Below are positions 43,374 to 52,600 of a stretch of DNA of 64,000 nt, one piece after another (the first letter of the stretch is position 1; every line of letters starts with the position of its first letter). The DNA is from Oligella sp050920755 (GTDB taxonomy: Bacteria > Pseudomonadota > Gammaproteobacteria > Burkholderiales > Burkholderiaceae_B). A program made the translations under genes and the position numbers. The notes beneath the pieces were generated by a model. It was not told where the DNA came from. It was given only the letters and a program-made list of their open reading frames with translations, and did no database searches. The stretch spans positions 2,542,001 to 2,606,000 of the forward strand of contig NZ_CP158480.1 in the NCBI RefSeq assembly GCF_050920755.1, given 5' to 3'.

Positions 43374-44258
43374 ATGTTTATTCGTGAGAAGAAAAATAAA
43401 TCAGGCTCCGTTAGTATTCAAATACTCAGCAAAGAAAATGGAAGGAAGCGACTGCTTAAAACCATCGGTTGCGCTAGCGACCGCTTAGAAATTGATGCCT
43501 TGAAAATAAAAGCGCAGGAGACGCTGGAGGAGCTGAGTGCTCAATCTTCATCAAGCCACAACGAAGAAGATCAGCAATTCATCAATACCATCGCCTCCCT
43601 GAGCAATCGAAATATCCAAACCATTGGTCCTGAGCTTATCTTTGGTCGCATCTATGATGACATCGGTTTTCATCAGATTAAGGATGAACAATTTCGTCAT
43701 CTGGTGATGGCTCGACTTGCCTTTCCCTTAAGCAAGCTAAAAACCATTGACTACCTTCGACGCTATCAAGGCAGCGAGTTAAGGATTGAGGCGCTATATC
43801 GCTACTTGGATGGCCTAGCAAATAAACACAAGCCACGCCTTGAGCAGATTGCTTTAGCGCATGCCTTGCGGATGCATGATGCTGTGCTTAATACGGTCTT
43901 TTACAAAATCACACGCTTACATTACGTGAGTGAGGATGAAGATGATTTAGCTCGTATCGGCTCTCTCAACATCACTAAAGCTCAACATCCAACCATTTAT
44001 TTAGGTCTATTAGTGAGTGCCAATGGCTATCCCATTAGCTATGACCTGCTGGAGGGTAGGAGCTTTAAAGGCAATTGTTTAACCCCCTGGTTGGAGACGC
44101 TAAGCCGCAAATTCAATATTGGCAAGCCCATCGTGATGGCAGCCAGTGGTCTGCTCTCGCAAGCGCAGATTAAGGCATTAGAAGACAAGGGGTATGATTA
44201 TCTAGTAGGCGCTAGCTTAACGAGCAAAACAAGCGAAAAAATAACATGGCTAAGCTGA
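43374..44258 (+). CDS. IS1634-family transposase, N-terminal part (frame 1)
   Basis: 294 aa: MFIREKKNKSGSVSIQILSKE at the start, typical of IS1634 transposases, then ARLAFPLSKLKTIDYLRRY and RYLDGLANK. The first DDE-type region is YLGLLVSANGYPISYDLLEGRSFKGNC, with the second near IVMAASGLLSQAQIKALEDKGYDYLVGA. The frame stops at 44258 and the rest continues in the -1 frame from about 44237. Either a programmed -1 slip at the A6 run (44236-44241) or an inactivating base loss. Positions normally occupied by catalytic Asp (FDxG and DAGL) read YDLLEG and AASGLL here, so activity is doubtful. Confidence 0.82.
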   Translation: MFIREKKNKSGSVSIQILSKENGRKRLLKTIGCASDRLEIDALKIKAQETLEELSAQSSSSHNEEDQQFINTIASLSNRNIQTIGPELIFGRIYDDIGFHQIKDEQFRHLVMARLAFPLSKLKTIDYLRRYQGSELRIEALYRYLDGLANKHKPRLEQIALAHALRMHDAVLNTVFYKITRLHYVSEDEDDLARIGSLNITKAQHPTIYLGLLVSANGYPISYDLLEGRSFKGNCLTPWLETLSRKFNIGKPIVMAASGLLSQAQIKALEDKGYDYLVGASLTSKTSEKITWLS

Positions 44259-44896
44259 GCTGGGAGGATGGTGAGTCTAGAAGCTTTGACCTCCCCGCTC
44301 AACAACGCCTAGTTGTACACTATAGCGCAGAACGGGCGCAGCGGGATGCGGCAAATCGTCGCAAAGGACTAAAGCGACTGCAACAAGGTATTCTCACTGG
44401 CGCCTTAACAGAGAAAAATAGTAATCAACGAGGCTATAACAAGTACCTCAAGCCTCATGCCGATGGCTCCGTTGAGATTGACTGGCAACGCTATGAAGCA
44501 GATGCTGCGTGGGAGGGTTTGCGAGCTTATCTTACGAACTCGAGCTTAAAGGATGAGGAATTACTAAGCCAGTATGGACAACTGCAGCAGATTCAAAAAG
44601 CCTTCCGTCTATCCAACACCGATCTTAGCGTCGCTCCTATCCACCATCGTTTGGAGAACAGAATCTGCGCTCATCTCTGCATTGCCTTTAGCGCCTATAC
44701 AATCCATCAACGCTTAGACACAGCGTTGCGACAAGCAGGTTCAACCCTCTCGCTCGACAAGGCGGCAGAGTTAACCCAGACGATGTACCAGGTTGTGCTT
44801 GACTTAGCTGCTAGCAAACAAAGTCAGACGATATTACTAGGCATGGATGCGCAACAACAAGCGTTACGGAATATCTGCGAGAAATACTTCAAGTGA
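44246..44896 (+). CDS. IS1634-family transposase, C-terminal part (frame 2)
   Basis: 216 aa. It carries LVVHYSAERAQRDAANRRKGLKRLQ, the conserved ..VTYSEKRAKKDA.. block of IS1634 proteins, and ends with IHHRLENRICAHLCIAFSAYTIHQRL (the Y-(2)-R-(3)-E(6)-K-like region reads HHRLENRICAH). Its own ATG 44246 lies inside frame 1 without a ribosome binding site, so it is probably made only as a fusion or not at all. No convincing terminal inverted repeats were found around the pair. Confidence 0.78.
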   Translation: MAKLSWEDGESRSFDLPAQQRLVVHYSAERAQRDAANRRKGLKRLQQGILTGALTEKNSNQRGYNKYLKPHADGSVEIDWQRYEADAAWEGLRAYLTNSSLKDEELLSQYGQLQQIQKAFRLSNTDLSVAPIHHRLENRICAHLCIAFSAYTIHQRLDTALRQAGSTLSLDKAAELTQTMYQVVLDLAASKQSQTILLGMDAQQQALRNICEKYFK

Positions 44897-44898
44897 TC

Positions 44899-44928
44899 GC
44901 TCCTGCCGCCCACCAGGAGCGCAGGAGC
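44899..44928. repeat. Hairpin behind the IS1634 transposase
   Basis: GCTCCTGC (44899-44906) pairs with GCAGGAGC (44921-44928), loop 14 nt, directly after the transposase stop codon. It may belong to the IS end. No T run. Confidence 0.5.
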
Positions 44929-44947
44929 TAAGCTTAATTTCAATGCC

Positions 44948-45022
44948 TTACCATTGATAGCCGGCGCCAATCGTACCGCCCGCACCTACTAAGCTACTAT
45001 TGTAAACGGATAAATAGCATTA
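44948..45022 (-). pseudogene. C-terminal scrap of an outer-membrane beta-barrel (porin or autotransporter) gene
   Basis: On the minus strand, stop codon at 44948-44950 preceded by YNSSLVGAGGTIGAGYQW: an alternating glycine-rich final strand ending in an aromatic residue, as in YadA-type anchors and other outer-membrane barrels. The frame is closed by a stop upstream, so only the last ~20 codons remain. The IS1634-type element is directly downstream. The remaining sequence to 45111 holds nothing I recognise. Confidence 0.45.
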
Positions 45023-45111
45023 TCTAGATTGCAGTAGGCGCTTACTAGACTCAGGAGCTCTCACAACAGAAAACGGTGACTGACGATCAGACGACTAGTA
45101 GCATTTACACA

Positions 45112-46098
45112 CTACAGCATCTCTTTACGCAATTGCTGCGGTGATTTCATCGACAGCAAGCCGGGAGCCACGTCAAACACGGTTTTAGCACCGTATTGAC
45201 CCTGCTGATTCATACGATAAGCAGCCCGCGCATAAGCTACGAGTACACTGGATGTAAAACCGGGGTTATCATCCAACTGCAAACCATACTCAATCACTTG
45301 ATTATGCTCAGGGCATGTATTACCACTACGGATCACAAAGCCACCATGCGGCATTCGCTGATGCTCACGTGCTAAGGTTTCCTCATCAATAAAGTGAACG
45401 GTGGTGTCATACTCATCAAAGTAGTTAGGCATGGTTTTAATCGTCTGCTCAACCACGGCGGCATCCGCCCCCGCTTGCAGCACCACATAGCACTCACGTG
45501 TGTGCTTCTCGCGCGTGCTAAGCGTTGGGCGAGTACCTGTACGCACGGCATCCATGGCTTTGGCTGAAGGCAAGGTATACTGCACCCCCGCCTTTACCCC
45601 CTCAACGCGACGTATAGCATCCGAGTGACCTTGGCTTAAACCCTTGCCCCAGAAGGTGTAGCTCTCCCCATCAGGCAGCACCGCTTCAGCATATAAACGA
45701 TTAAGTGAGAATAAACCAGGATCCCAGCCCACGCTGATGAGTGCCGTTTTTTTGGCAGGGGCCGCAGCAGCATCAACACTGGCATAAAACTCAGGAATTC
45801 TAGCGTGGGTATCAAAACTATCAACTGTATTAAATAATGCCGCCAACGCCGGCGTCTGTTGCGGCAAATCGTCTTTAGAACCACCACATAGAATTAACAC
45901 ATCGATTTTATCTTGAAAGCGCTTTAGGTCATCCATGGCAAAGACCTTGGTCTGCTCATTGAGCGTCACCAACTGCTCTGGTGGCCGACGGCTAAACACA
46001 CCAACAAGACTCATATCAGGATTGTGCTGAATGGCGGTCTCTACACCACGACCAAGATTACCATAGCCGACGATACCGATTCGAATAAGTTGGGACAC
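45112..46098 (-). CDS. ddh: meso-Diaminopimelate D-dehydrogenase
   Basis: Ddh converts tetrahydrodipicolinate, ammonia and NADPH directly to meso-diaminopimelate, a one-step route to the lysine/peptidoglycan precursor. 328 aa. The Rossmann start is IRIGIVGYGNLGRGVETAI. The family-specific regions are SVGWDPGLFSLNRLYAEAVLPDG, FWGKGLSQGHSDAIRRVEGV and GLQLDDNPGFTSSVLVAYARA. Together these are diagnostic. The route is uncommon in proteobacteria. It is flanked by a frame-split IS1634 element and a TnpB element, which fits a mobile or acquired context. Confidence 0.93.
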   Translation of the reverse strand: MSQLIRIGIVGYGNLGRGVETAIQHNPDMSLVGVFSRRPPEQLVTLNEQTKVFAMDDLKRFQDKIDVLILCGGSKDDLPQQTPALAALFNTVDSFDTHARIPEFYASVDAAAAPAKKTALISVGWDPGLFSLNRLYAEAVLPDGESYTFWGKGLSQGHSDAIRRVEGVKAGVQYTLPSAKAMDAVRTGTRPTLSTREKHTRECYVVLQAGADAAVVEQTIKTMPNYFDEYDTTVHFIDEETLAREHQRMPHGGFVIRSGNTCPEHNQVIEYGLQLDDNPGFTSSVLVAYARAAYRMNQQGQYGAKTVFDVAPGLLSMKSPQQLRKEML

Positions 46099-46121
46099 GA
46101 TTTAACTCCAAATTGAGGTGA

Positions 46122-47336
46122 ATAAACAAGTTGACTTCCTCCCCTCCCTAAAGGGATGGGATTCCTGCTTCCAGACGGCCAAGCCCGACCGCAAGAATGT
46201 TCCGACTGGCGTTGATATCTCGATCATGCCTTGTGCCACACTGCGCACACGTCCATTCTCTTATTCGCAAACCTGCTCTACCTTTCGGACTGCTGTCACG
46301 ATTGCCACAGCACGAACACGTTTGGGTAGTGTATCGTTCTGATACGACCTCAAAACGGCAACCTGCGTGCTCGCATTTATAAGTCAATTGCCGTTTGATT
46401 TCAAACCAAGCAGCGTCATAGACGGACTTGGCTAGTTCTGATTTCTTACTGTTAAATTGATTACTCGCTATATCACCCACCACAATCAAAGCGTTCTCTT
46501 TCACTAGCTTAGTGGTGAATTGATGAATCATATGTTGTCGAGTGTTTTTTATCTTAGCATGAATCGCCTTAACTCGCTTTTTATTCCTTGCACGTTGTGC
46601 AATAGCTAAGGGCTTAGCCCACTGCTGTGTTTGTTTCGTTTCTAAGGTGTCACCATTGGATGCCACCGCTGCCGAACTTAACCCTAAATCAATCCCGACT
46701 TTACCTGTACCACACGTTTTCTTAGGGAAGTCTTTTACTGTGATACACGCATACCAACACCCACGGCTATCTTGCACAATCTCTAGTGTGTTGATGCTGT
46801 ACAAGCTTAAGTTATAACTATCCCACAGATCAATCATGAGCTGATTGCCTTTGCCTAGGCTTAGCTGCAAGGTGCTTTTTAAACTTTTCAATCCCATCTG
46901 ACGGGAAGCCACGTGCTTAATGGCCGACTTCTTAAACGGAATCCAACCAAGCGATTTACGTTTTGCCTTTGGATGATTAGTACGCCATACTAACTTCGCT
47001 TTACGAAATTGCTTACGACTCTTTGCATACGTTTCATTCACCGCCTGAATCGTTTGACTGTGTAAGTTTAAAAACTCACCACTGCCTTTGGTGTACTCGC
47101 TTAAATCATAAGCCGAAAAGAACTTACCCGTGCGCTGCAAATGCGTGTAACTCAAGTCATTAACGTAATTCCACACGAAATTCACCGAACGACTTAATTC
47201 GTCCAGTGCCTTAGCGTGCTTATCTCGAATTCGTAACTTGAGGGTTTTCATGCGTAAAAAATCCTAAACTAAAAAATACTTGCCTTACATCCCACACCTA
47301 AAGGAAGGGGTCTTACGGCAATTGTTGATAAACAAG
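46122..47336 (-). mobile_element. TnpB-only IS200/IS605-type element with 9-bp flanking repeats
   Basis: It carries tnpB but no tnpA. The end behind tnpB has the hairpin core TTGACTTCCTCCCC-TCCCTAAAGGGATGGG (46130-46160). The other end has CATCCCACACCTAAAGGAAGGGG (about 47289-47311). The direct repeat ATAAACAAG occurs at 46122-46130 and 47328-47336. IS605 elements do not duplicate targets, so the repeats more likely reflect the matching cleavage sites of the left flank and right end. Coordinates are my estimate of the boundaries. Confidence 0.75.
46148..47251 (-). CDS. TnpB, RNA-guided endonuclease of IS605-type element
   Basis: 367 aa: OrfB N-terminal helical region (KTLKLRIRDKHAKALDELSRS, then WNYVNDLSY), RuvC-I KVGIDLGLSSAAV, zinc ribbon CSCCGNRDSSPKG with RIREWTCAQCGTRHDRD, and RuvC-III DRDINASRN. 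At the usual RuvC-II place the sequence is ALIVVGDIAS, with Gly-Asp instead of the normal Glu. A Glu in EVVSERYTTQTC just before the zinc ribbon may serve as the relocated catalytic residue known from some TnpB/Fanzor groups. The 3' end and the element end should encode the guide (omega) RNA. Confidence 0.9.
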   Translation of the reverse strand: MKTLKLRIRDKHAKALDELSRSVNFVWNYVNDLSYTHLQRTGKFFSAYDLSEYTKGSGEFLNLHSQTIQAVNETYAKSRKQFRKAKLVWRTNHPKAKRKSLGWIPFKKSAIKHVASRQMGLKSLKSTLQLSLGKGNQLMIDLWDSYNLSLYSINTLEIVQDSRGCWYACITVKDFPKKTCGTGKVGIDLGLSSAAVASNGDTLETKQTQQWAKPLAIAQRARNKKRVKAIHAKIKNTRQHMIHQFTTKLVKENALIVVGDIASNQFNSKKSELAKSVYDAAWFEIKRQLTYKCEHAGCRFEVVSERYTTQTCSCCGNRDSSPKGRAGLRIREWTCAQCGTRHDRDINASRNILAVGLGRLEAGIPSL

Positions 47337-47365
47337 ATAAAAAACGATTTTTTTACCTAAAGATC

Positions 47366-47388
47366 ACTGGGCGCACTTGGCGCCCAGT
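47366..47388. terminator. Strong hairpin after the BASS transporter gene
   Basis: ACTGGGCGC (47366-47374) pairs with GCGCCCAGT (47380-47388), loop ACTTG. T-rich sequence follows on the plus strand (TTTTGTAT). On the minus strand, the direction of the adjacent transporter gene, the next bases are GATCTTTAGG, so termination there would be weak. Confidence 0.55.
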
Positions 47389-47398
47389 TTTGTATCAA

Positions 47399-48352
47399 TT
47401 ACTTGGTGCTCGGCGTAGTGTCTGCTGCACTGCCTTTACCAGCCCAATAGGTTGCCAATAAAGGCCCTGAAATATTGTGCCAAAAACTAAAGATAGCACT
47501 TGGCACCGCCGTTACTGGACTCGCCGCAAAATGCACGCCCGCCAAAGCAACACCCAGGCCTGAGTTTTGCATACCAACCTCAATCGAGACCGCTTTCTGA
47601 TCGGCATAATTTAGGCGGCAAACTTTCGCTACGATAAAGCCGATCAAATAACCTAAACCATTATGCAAAACAACCACTGCAAAGATTAGCAGCCCCGATT
47701 CGATAATGCGATCTTTGGAGGCACCCACCACAAAAGCGACAATCAGCACAATACCGATAACGGACACTAAAGGCATCACCTCACCATAGGAGGCGGCCTT
47801 TTTACCCAACACAGAGCGCACAATCAAACCTAAGACGATGGGTACCAGCACAATTTGTAAAATGCTTTTAAACATAGCGACTGCGTTAATATCAAGCCAT
47901 TCGCTTGCGAGCAAAAAGAAAATCGCTGGCGTCAAGAGCGGGGATAGCACGGTAGACACTGCGGTCGTACTGACGGATAAAGCGGTATTACCACGTGCCA
48001 GATAAGTCATCACATTAGACGAGGTACCCCCAGGGCAACATCCCACCAGAATCACCCCAACCGCTATTTCTGCCGGTAGTTGAAATAGAATGCACAGCCC
48101 ATAAGCTAATAAGGGCATGATGGTGTACTGAGCTACCGTCGCTATCAGAACCGACTTCGGCTGCTTTAGAACACCTTTAAAATCATCAACCGTCATGGTG
48201 ACGCCCATACCGAACATGATCACCCCCAAAATCAAGGCAATATAGGGTCCTACGAAGCGAAATAGCGTAGGATTTATAAAGGCAATCGCAGCAAAAAGTA
48301 AAACCCACAGGGCAAAGGTTTTTTGAACAAAACGACTAAAACTTATAATCAT
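47399..48352 (-). CDS. Bile acid:sodium symporter (BASS)-family transporter
   Basis: 317 aa, about 10 transmembrane helices. MTVDDFKGVLKQPKSV (after the GMGVTM segment) and VGCCPGGTSSNVMTYLARGNTALS (crossover region) are BASS-family hallmarks. In proteobacteria members carry organic acids, pantoate or other anions; the substrate here is unknown. The frame extends to a TTG at 48370, but ATG 48352 (MIISFSRF) has AGAGAGAG upstream. Divergent from the AEC gene. Confidence 0.87.
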   Translation of the reverse strand: MIISFSRFVQKTFALWVLLFAAIAFINPTLFRFVGPYIALILGVIMFGMGVTMTVDDFKGVLKQPKSVLIATVAQYTIMPLLAYGLCILFQLPAEIAVGVILVGCCPGGTSSNVMTYLARGNTALSVSTTAVSTVLSPLLTPAIFFLLASEWLDINAVAMFKSILQIVLVPIVLGLIVRSVLGKKAASYGEVMPLVSVIGIVLIVAFVVGASKDRIIESGLLIFAVVVLHNGLGYLIGFIVAKVCRLNYADQKAVSIEVGMQNSGLGVALAGVHFAASPVTAVPSAIFSFWHNISGPLLATYWAGKGSAADTTPSTK

Positions 48353-48515
48353 CGAACTCTCTCTTTCCAATCAAAATACCACTAGTATATCCTAGTGTTA
48401 AATTGTTACCTTCAACAAGCCGCCGCTAGTCGCTTATTGTTGCCTGATAGAATGAGCAAGTGCGCAAAATCGCTCACGTTTCAAATGATGTTTTAATTTT
48501 TTCTTTGGCGGTGTT

Positions 48516-49472
48516 ATGACGGGATCGTTTTTAGATGCGATGCTCTTCTCGGTGGGCGTCACGCTACCTAGTATTTTATTATTGGTGTTGGGTTGGTATT
48601 TACGGCGTTCCGACCAAATTGATCAGCGCTTTTGTGATCAAGCATCAAAAATCGTGTTTAATTATTCCCTGCCCGCACTACTCTTTTTTAGTATTTATCG
48701 CAGCGATACCGACTTATTGGAAAACCTCAATTTGATCCTAGCCGGTGTGGTTACGATCATGAGCCTCTTTCTAGGTGCGGAGCTGGTGGCACGTCGCCTG
48801 GTTAAAGCGCCTCGCGATCATGGCGTGTTTGTACAGGGTGTATTTAGAGCCAATATGATGATTATTGGCTTAGCATTTGTTAGCAGTGCCTACGGCGCTA
48901 ACGGTGTTGCCATTGCCGCTATTTTTGGTGGTGTACTCACGCTATTACTTAATGTGCTTGCCGTGATTACGCTCAGCAAAGCCACTGGCAACAAAAAATT
49001 CAACCCCTTATTAATGGCTCGCCAAATCGTCACTAATCCATTAATTATCGGGATTCTATTGTCGCTCGCTTGTAAATGGCTGCATGTACCCATCCCTTCA
49101 CTCATTGCCGAAGCCGGCGGTTATGTGTCGAGTCTGGCCTTACCCCTAGCCTTAATTTGTGCGGGCGCAACGCTAGATTTTAGAAAAATCTTCAGCGCAA
49201 GCGATATTGCCATGTGGTCTAGTGTGGGTCGCTTAATTGTCGCCCCCATCGTAGCCGTGATTGTCGGCTTAGTCTTTACCTTAAGTAGCATGGAGCTCGG
49301 TGTGATGCTACTGATGACCGCTTCTCCCGCCGCTGCCGCTAGCTATGTTATGGCCAAAGCAATGGGAGCTAATGACGTTGCCGCTGCCAATATCATTGGC
49401 ATCACCACAGTCGGCGCCATGCCAACCATGGCCGTCAGCTTAACCCTATTGCGATTTTTTGGATTAATTTAG
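48516..49472 (+). CDS. AEC (auxin efflux carrier)-family transporter
   Basis: 318 aa, about ten hydrophobic helices in two inverted repeats. It has FNYSLPALLFFSIYRSD, GVFVQGVFRANMMIIGLAF, GGYVSSLALPLALICAGATLDF and MTASPAAAASYVMAKAMGAND, the family's usual landmarks. Bacterial AEC proteins include malonate and malate permeases; the substrate here is unknown. GGCGGTG precedes the ATG. Convergent with ttrA. Confidence 0.87.
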   Translation: MTGSFLDAMLFSVGVTLPSILLLVLGWYLRRSDQIDQRFCDQASKIVFNYSLPALLFFSIYRSDTDLLENLNLILAGVVTIMSLFLGAELVARRLVKAPRDHGVFVQGVFRANMMIIGLAFVSSAYGANGVAIAAIFGGVLTLLLNVLAVITLSKATGNKKFNPLLMARQIVTNPLIIGILLSLACKWLHVPIPSLIAEAGGYVSSLALPLALICAGATLDFRKIFSASDIAMWSSVGRLIVAPIVAVIVGLVFTLSSMELGVMLLMTASPAAAASYVMAKAMGANDVAAANIIGITTVGAMPTMAVSLTLLRFFGLI

Positions 49473-49497
49473 CAAAGCCATTACGCTCTCGAACACA

Positions 49498-49538
49498 CAA
49501 AAAATAACCGACCAACTTACTAACACGAAGTTGGTCGG
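49498..49538 (-). terminator. Terminator of the ttrBCA operon
   Basis: An 11-bp perfect stem CCGACCAACTT (49508-49518) / AAGTTGGTCGG (49528-49538). On the minus strand it is followed by TTATTTTTTG. It lies about 90 nt after the ttrA stop codon, behind another structured segment. It may also serve the convergent AEC gene. Confidence 0.82.
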
Positions 49539-49552
49539 CCATCCTAGCAGAA

Positions 49553-49626
49553 GATGCGGGGGAGCCATCATGCTGCTAGCTCAAGCTTATTGTTAAGGGT
49601 CCTTGAGTAGCCCTCCTTGCCGCATC
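49553..49626 (-). other. Long imperfect hairpin between ttrA stop and terminator
   Basis: GATGCGG (49553-49559) pairs with CCGCATC (49620-49626). Within it GGAG (49561-49564) pairs with CTCC (49613-49616), and CTCAAG (49580-49585) pairs with CTTGAG (49602-49607), giving a ~74-nt rod with internal loops. It begins 3 nt past the ttrA stop codon. It could be a 3' stabiliser or an independent RNA; I recognise no family. Confidence 0.5.
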
Positions 49627-49629
49627 CTC

Positions 49630-52600
49630 TTAGCCTGCGATAGGCTCCACCTTGGCAGGTAAGCCATTACGCACGACCGCACCGGACACACTATCAACCC
49701 AGATATTTTCATGGTTGCGGGTCGGATCGGTTAAGCCAATATCGTTAATATTGACCCCAGCACGAATAAAGGGTGCATCAGGCCAGGTGTGATCACCGAT
49801 TTGGTGCGCACGACCGCCCAACTCAGTGTGACCGAAACCATGCTCAATGCCCACACAACCGCGCATCACGCCCGGGTACACAATAATCGTACCTTCAACC
49901 GCTCCGCCTGGAGTTGAGACCTTGGCCACTTGACCGGAGGTTAAACCAAAGCGCTTAGCATCTTCAGGGTGGATAATCATCGGATTATCCGGCTTTAAAA
50001 TCGTCAAGGAAGTACCGATGGTATAAGGACTTAAAAGCTGTGATTTAAAGCTCACCAATAATAACGGCCAATCCTCTTCGCTATAAATCTCACGCATCGG
50101 TGTGCCGTCGGAGAAATGAGACTCAAGGAACTGCGCCGTACCCCAGTTACGCTCACCGTTCAGGTAATTTCTGGAGCTACCTACGTTTTCATTCCAAATC
50201 CAAAGCACATTGCTGAAGCGATGCTTTTGCCAGTTCGGATTATTTTTATCCTGTGCCTGATTGGCATTTTCAAAGCGGCCGCCGCGAGTATAGAGATAAG
50301 CGATTTTGCGCCACTCTTCGGGCTTCAAACGACTCTCTAAGTCCGCTCGCATACGCGCAACGCCGGAGAATTCCAAGTCCTCATCGGTAGCATCAGGTAC
50401 CGGATTACCGCCGGCATAAGCAATATTTGCGCCACCACGGAAGTACCAGTCTTCAGCCGTTTCCAATGGTACCGGATTACCGTCGGCATCTTTTAAACCC
50501 TCCTTACCGAAGCCCGGTAAGCCCATATACTTAGCCAATTCAATATGGAAGCTCTCAACCGCAATAGGCTGACCGCTAGGCGTTTTAGCCGCGGCCGCTT
50601 CCACCACCGGCCAACGCGCTGCCATGGTTTTGGTTGGCACACCATTCCAAGGTGACACCCAACCCCAGCTTTCATACAGCAAGCTGTCCGGCACAATATA
50701 GTCGGCATAGCAGTTAGACTCATTGATAAATGGATCAATGGAGACGATTAAAGGGATTTTCTTAGGGTCTAAAAACTGCGCTTCAAACTTTTTCTTAAGT
50801 CCGGCAATACCGTAGATCGGATTACACATCCATAAGACCAAGGCATCCAATTTGTATGGATAGTCATTGGCAATCGAAGCAAACCACTCTGTACCTAAAC
50901 CCGGCGCATTCGGGTACCACTGAGTCGGCGCAGGATATAAAGCCTCGCCCGCTTCCTTACGACGTTTAAACTCGCTGGTACTCTCAAACGGCACGTTACG
51001 ACCGATTGGTAAACCGCGTGGCTGCACCTTACCCTCAAAATCCACCATATTGTAGCGAGGGCCGGGAGCGGCATCACGGAAGCCGCCACCACCCATCACA
51101 AAGCCGCCCTTGGTATTCAGATTACCGATAAGGGTGTTTAAAGTCACCACCGCAAAGGCATTATAGAAACCGTTACCGGACATCATGCCGCCGTGCGCCA
51201 CAATACTGGCATTGGTACCGTGCGAAGTGAATTCATCGGCTAAACCCTCAATCACTTCAACCGGTATGCCGCAATAAGCTGACGCCTCTTCAATGGTCTG
51301 GCGCATGGCTGATTCCTGCAATAGCTGTAAGGCGGTTTTTAATTTAATATCCTTGCCGTTTAATAATAAACCCTCCGGCGCTTCTAATTGAGCAGGGCTC
51401 ATCAGATTAATCGCCGATTCAAATTCATTATGCTCATTTAACACAATATAAGGGTCATCATCGCCGTAACGCTTTTCTTCCTCAATTTCCACACCGATAT
51501 CCGAACCGCGCAAATACTTACCGTAACGCGGATGGCTCGCCTCCTGAATCACTAACCAGGACGCACTACAATAGGACGGGAATCCGCGCGACTCGGCAAA
51601 CTCCGGATTAGCGCAGGATAAGTAGTCTTTGTTATGACGATCATTTTCAAAAATCCAACGCATCATCGCCATTAATAAAGCACTGTCAGTACCCGGAATA
51701 ATCGGCACCCAGTTAGAACGGTCACCGGCGGCACGGCTATCGGCATTGCTCAGTACCGGATCCACGATCACATAATCTAATTTACCGTCAGTACGTGCTT
51801 TGGCGATTAACTCACCGGTACGGCGGAATGGGTTACCGGTTGAGCCGGGCGCAGTACCGATAAAGATAATGAACTCAGCATTTTCCATATCCGGCTTCGC
51901 ATGCGGCATGGCACGGTGATCACCGAAAACGGCACCGGAACCCGAACGCCAGGAACCACCACACCAAGCACCGTGACGCACAAAGTTTTGTGTACCGAAT
52001 GACTGGTTCCAGAAACGACGTATTAAGGCCTCACGACCATCGTTCACCGAGGTGATGATGCCGACTTTGTTAGCAATCGGACCGAACTCGGGCGCTTCTG
52101 CTTTGATCGGCGTTTTTAAATCACGTAGCTCTTTAAAGCCTTTGACATGGCCTTCACCGAATAAATCACCGCCATCAGCCACTTCACGAATCAACTGCTC
52201 AAAAGAAATAGGCTCCCATTTACCGGAGTTACGAGGACCAACGCGCTTTAAGGGCTGTAATACGCGAAATGGTGAGCTATGATGCTCTTTTACCGCATTA
52301 CCGCGACCGCAAAGGGTAGCGCGATTTTTTTGACCTAAATCCTGATGTTGTGACGTCGCGATAAAACTATCCTTAACCGACGTTTCATAAGGCAAGTGAT
52401 TAGCCGCCGCTAGGGGATGATAGGGATTACCGCCCACACGTAACACACGACCCGTTTCCTTATCAATGCGCACACGCACGCCACAGATAGTGGTACAACC
52501 TAAACAGGTGGTGTAGCTGACCTGCTGCTTAGGATTTAAAGTAATCTCACCGGTTTCTTTATTAACACGATATTCAGGCTCATGCGAATAACCGTTTAAC

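Noticed and set aside
43261..43488. Plus-strand 75-aa frame before the IS1634 transposase
   Set aside because: Begins inside the thiZXY terminator and overlaps the transposase start in another frame.
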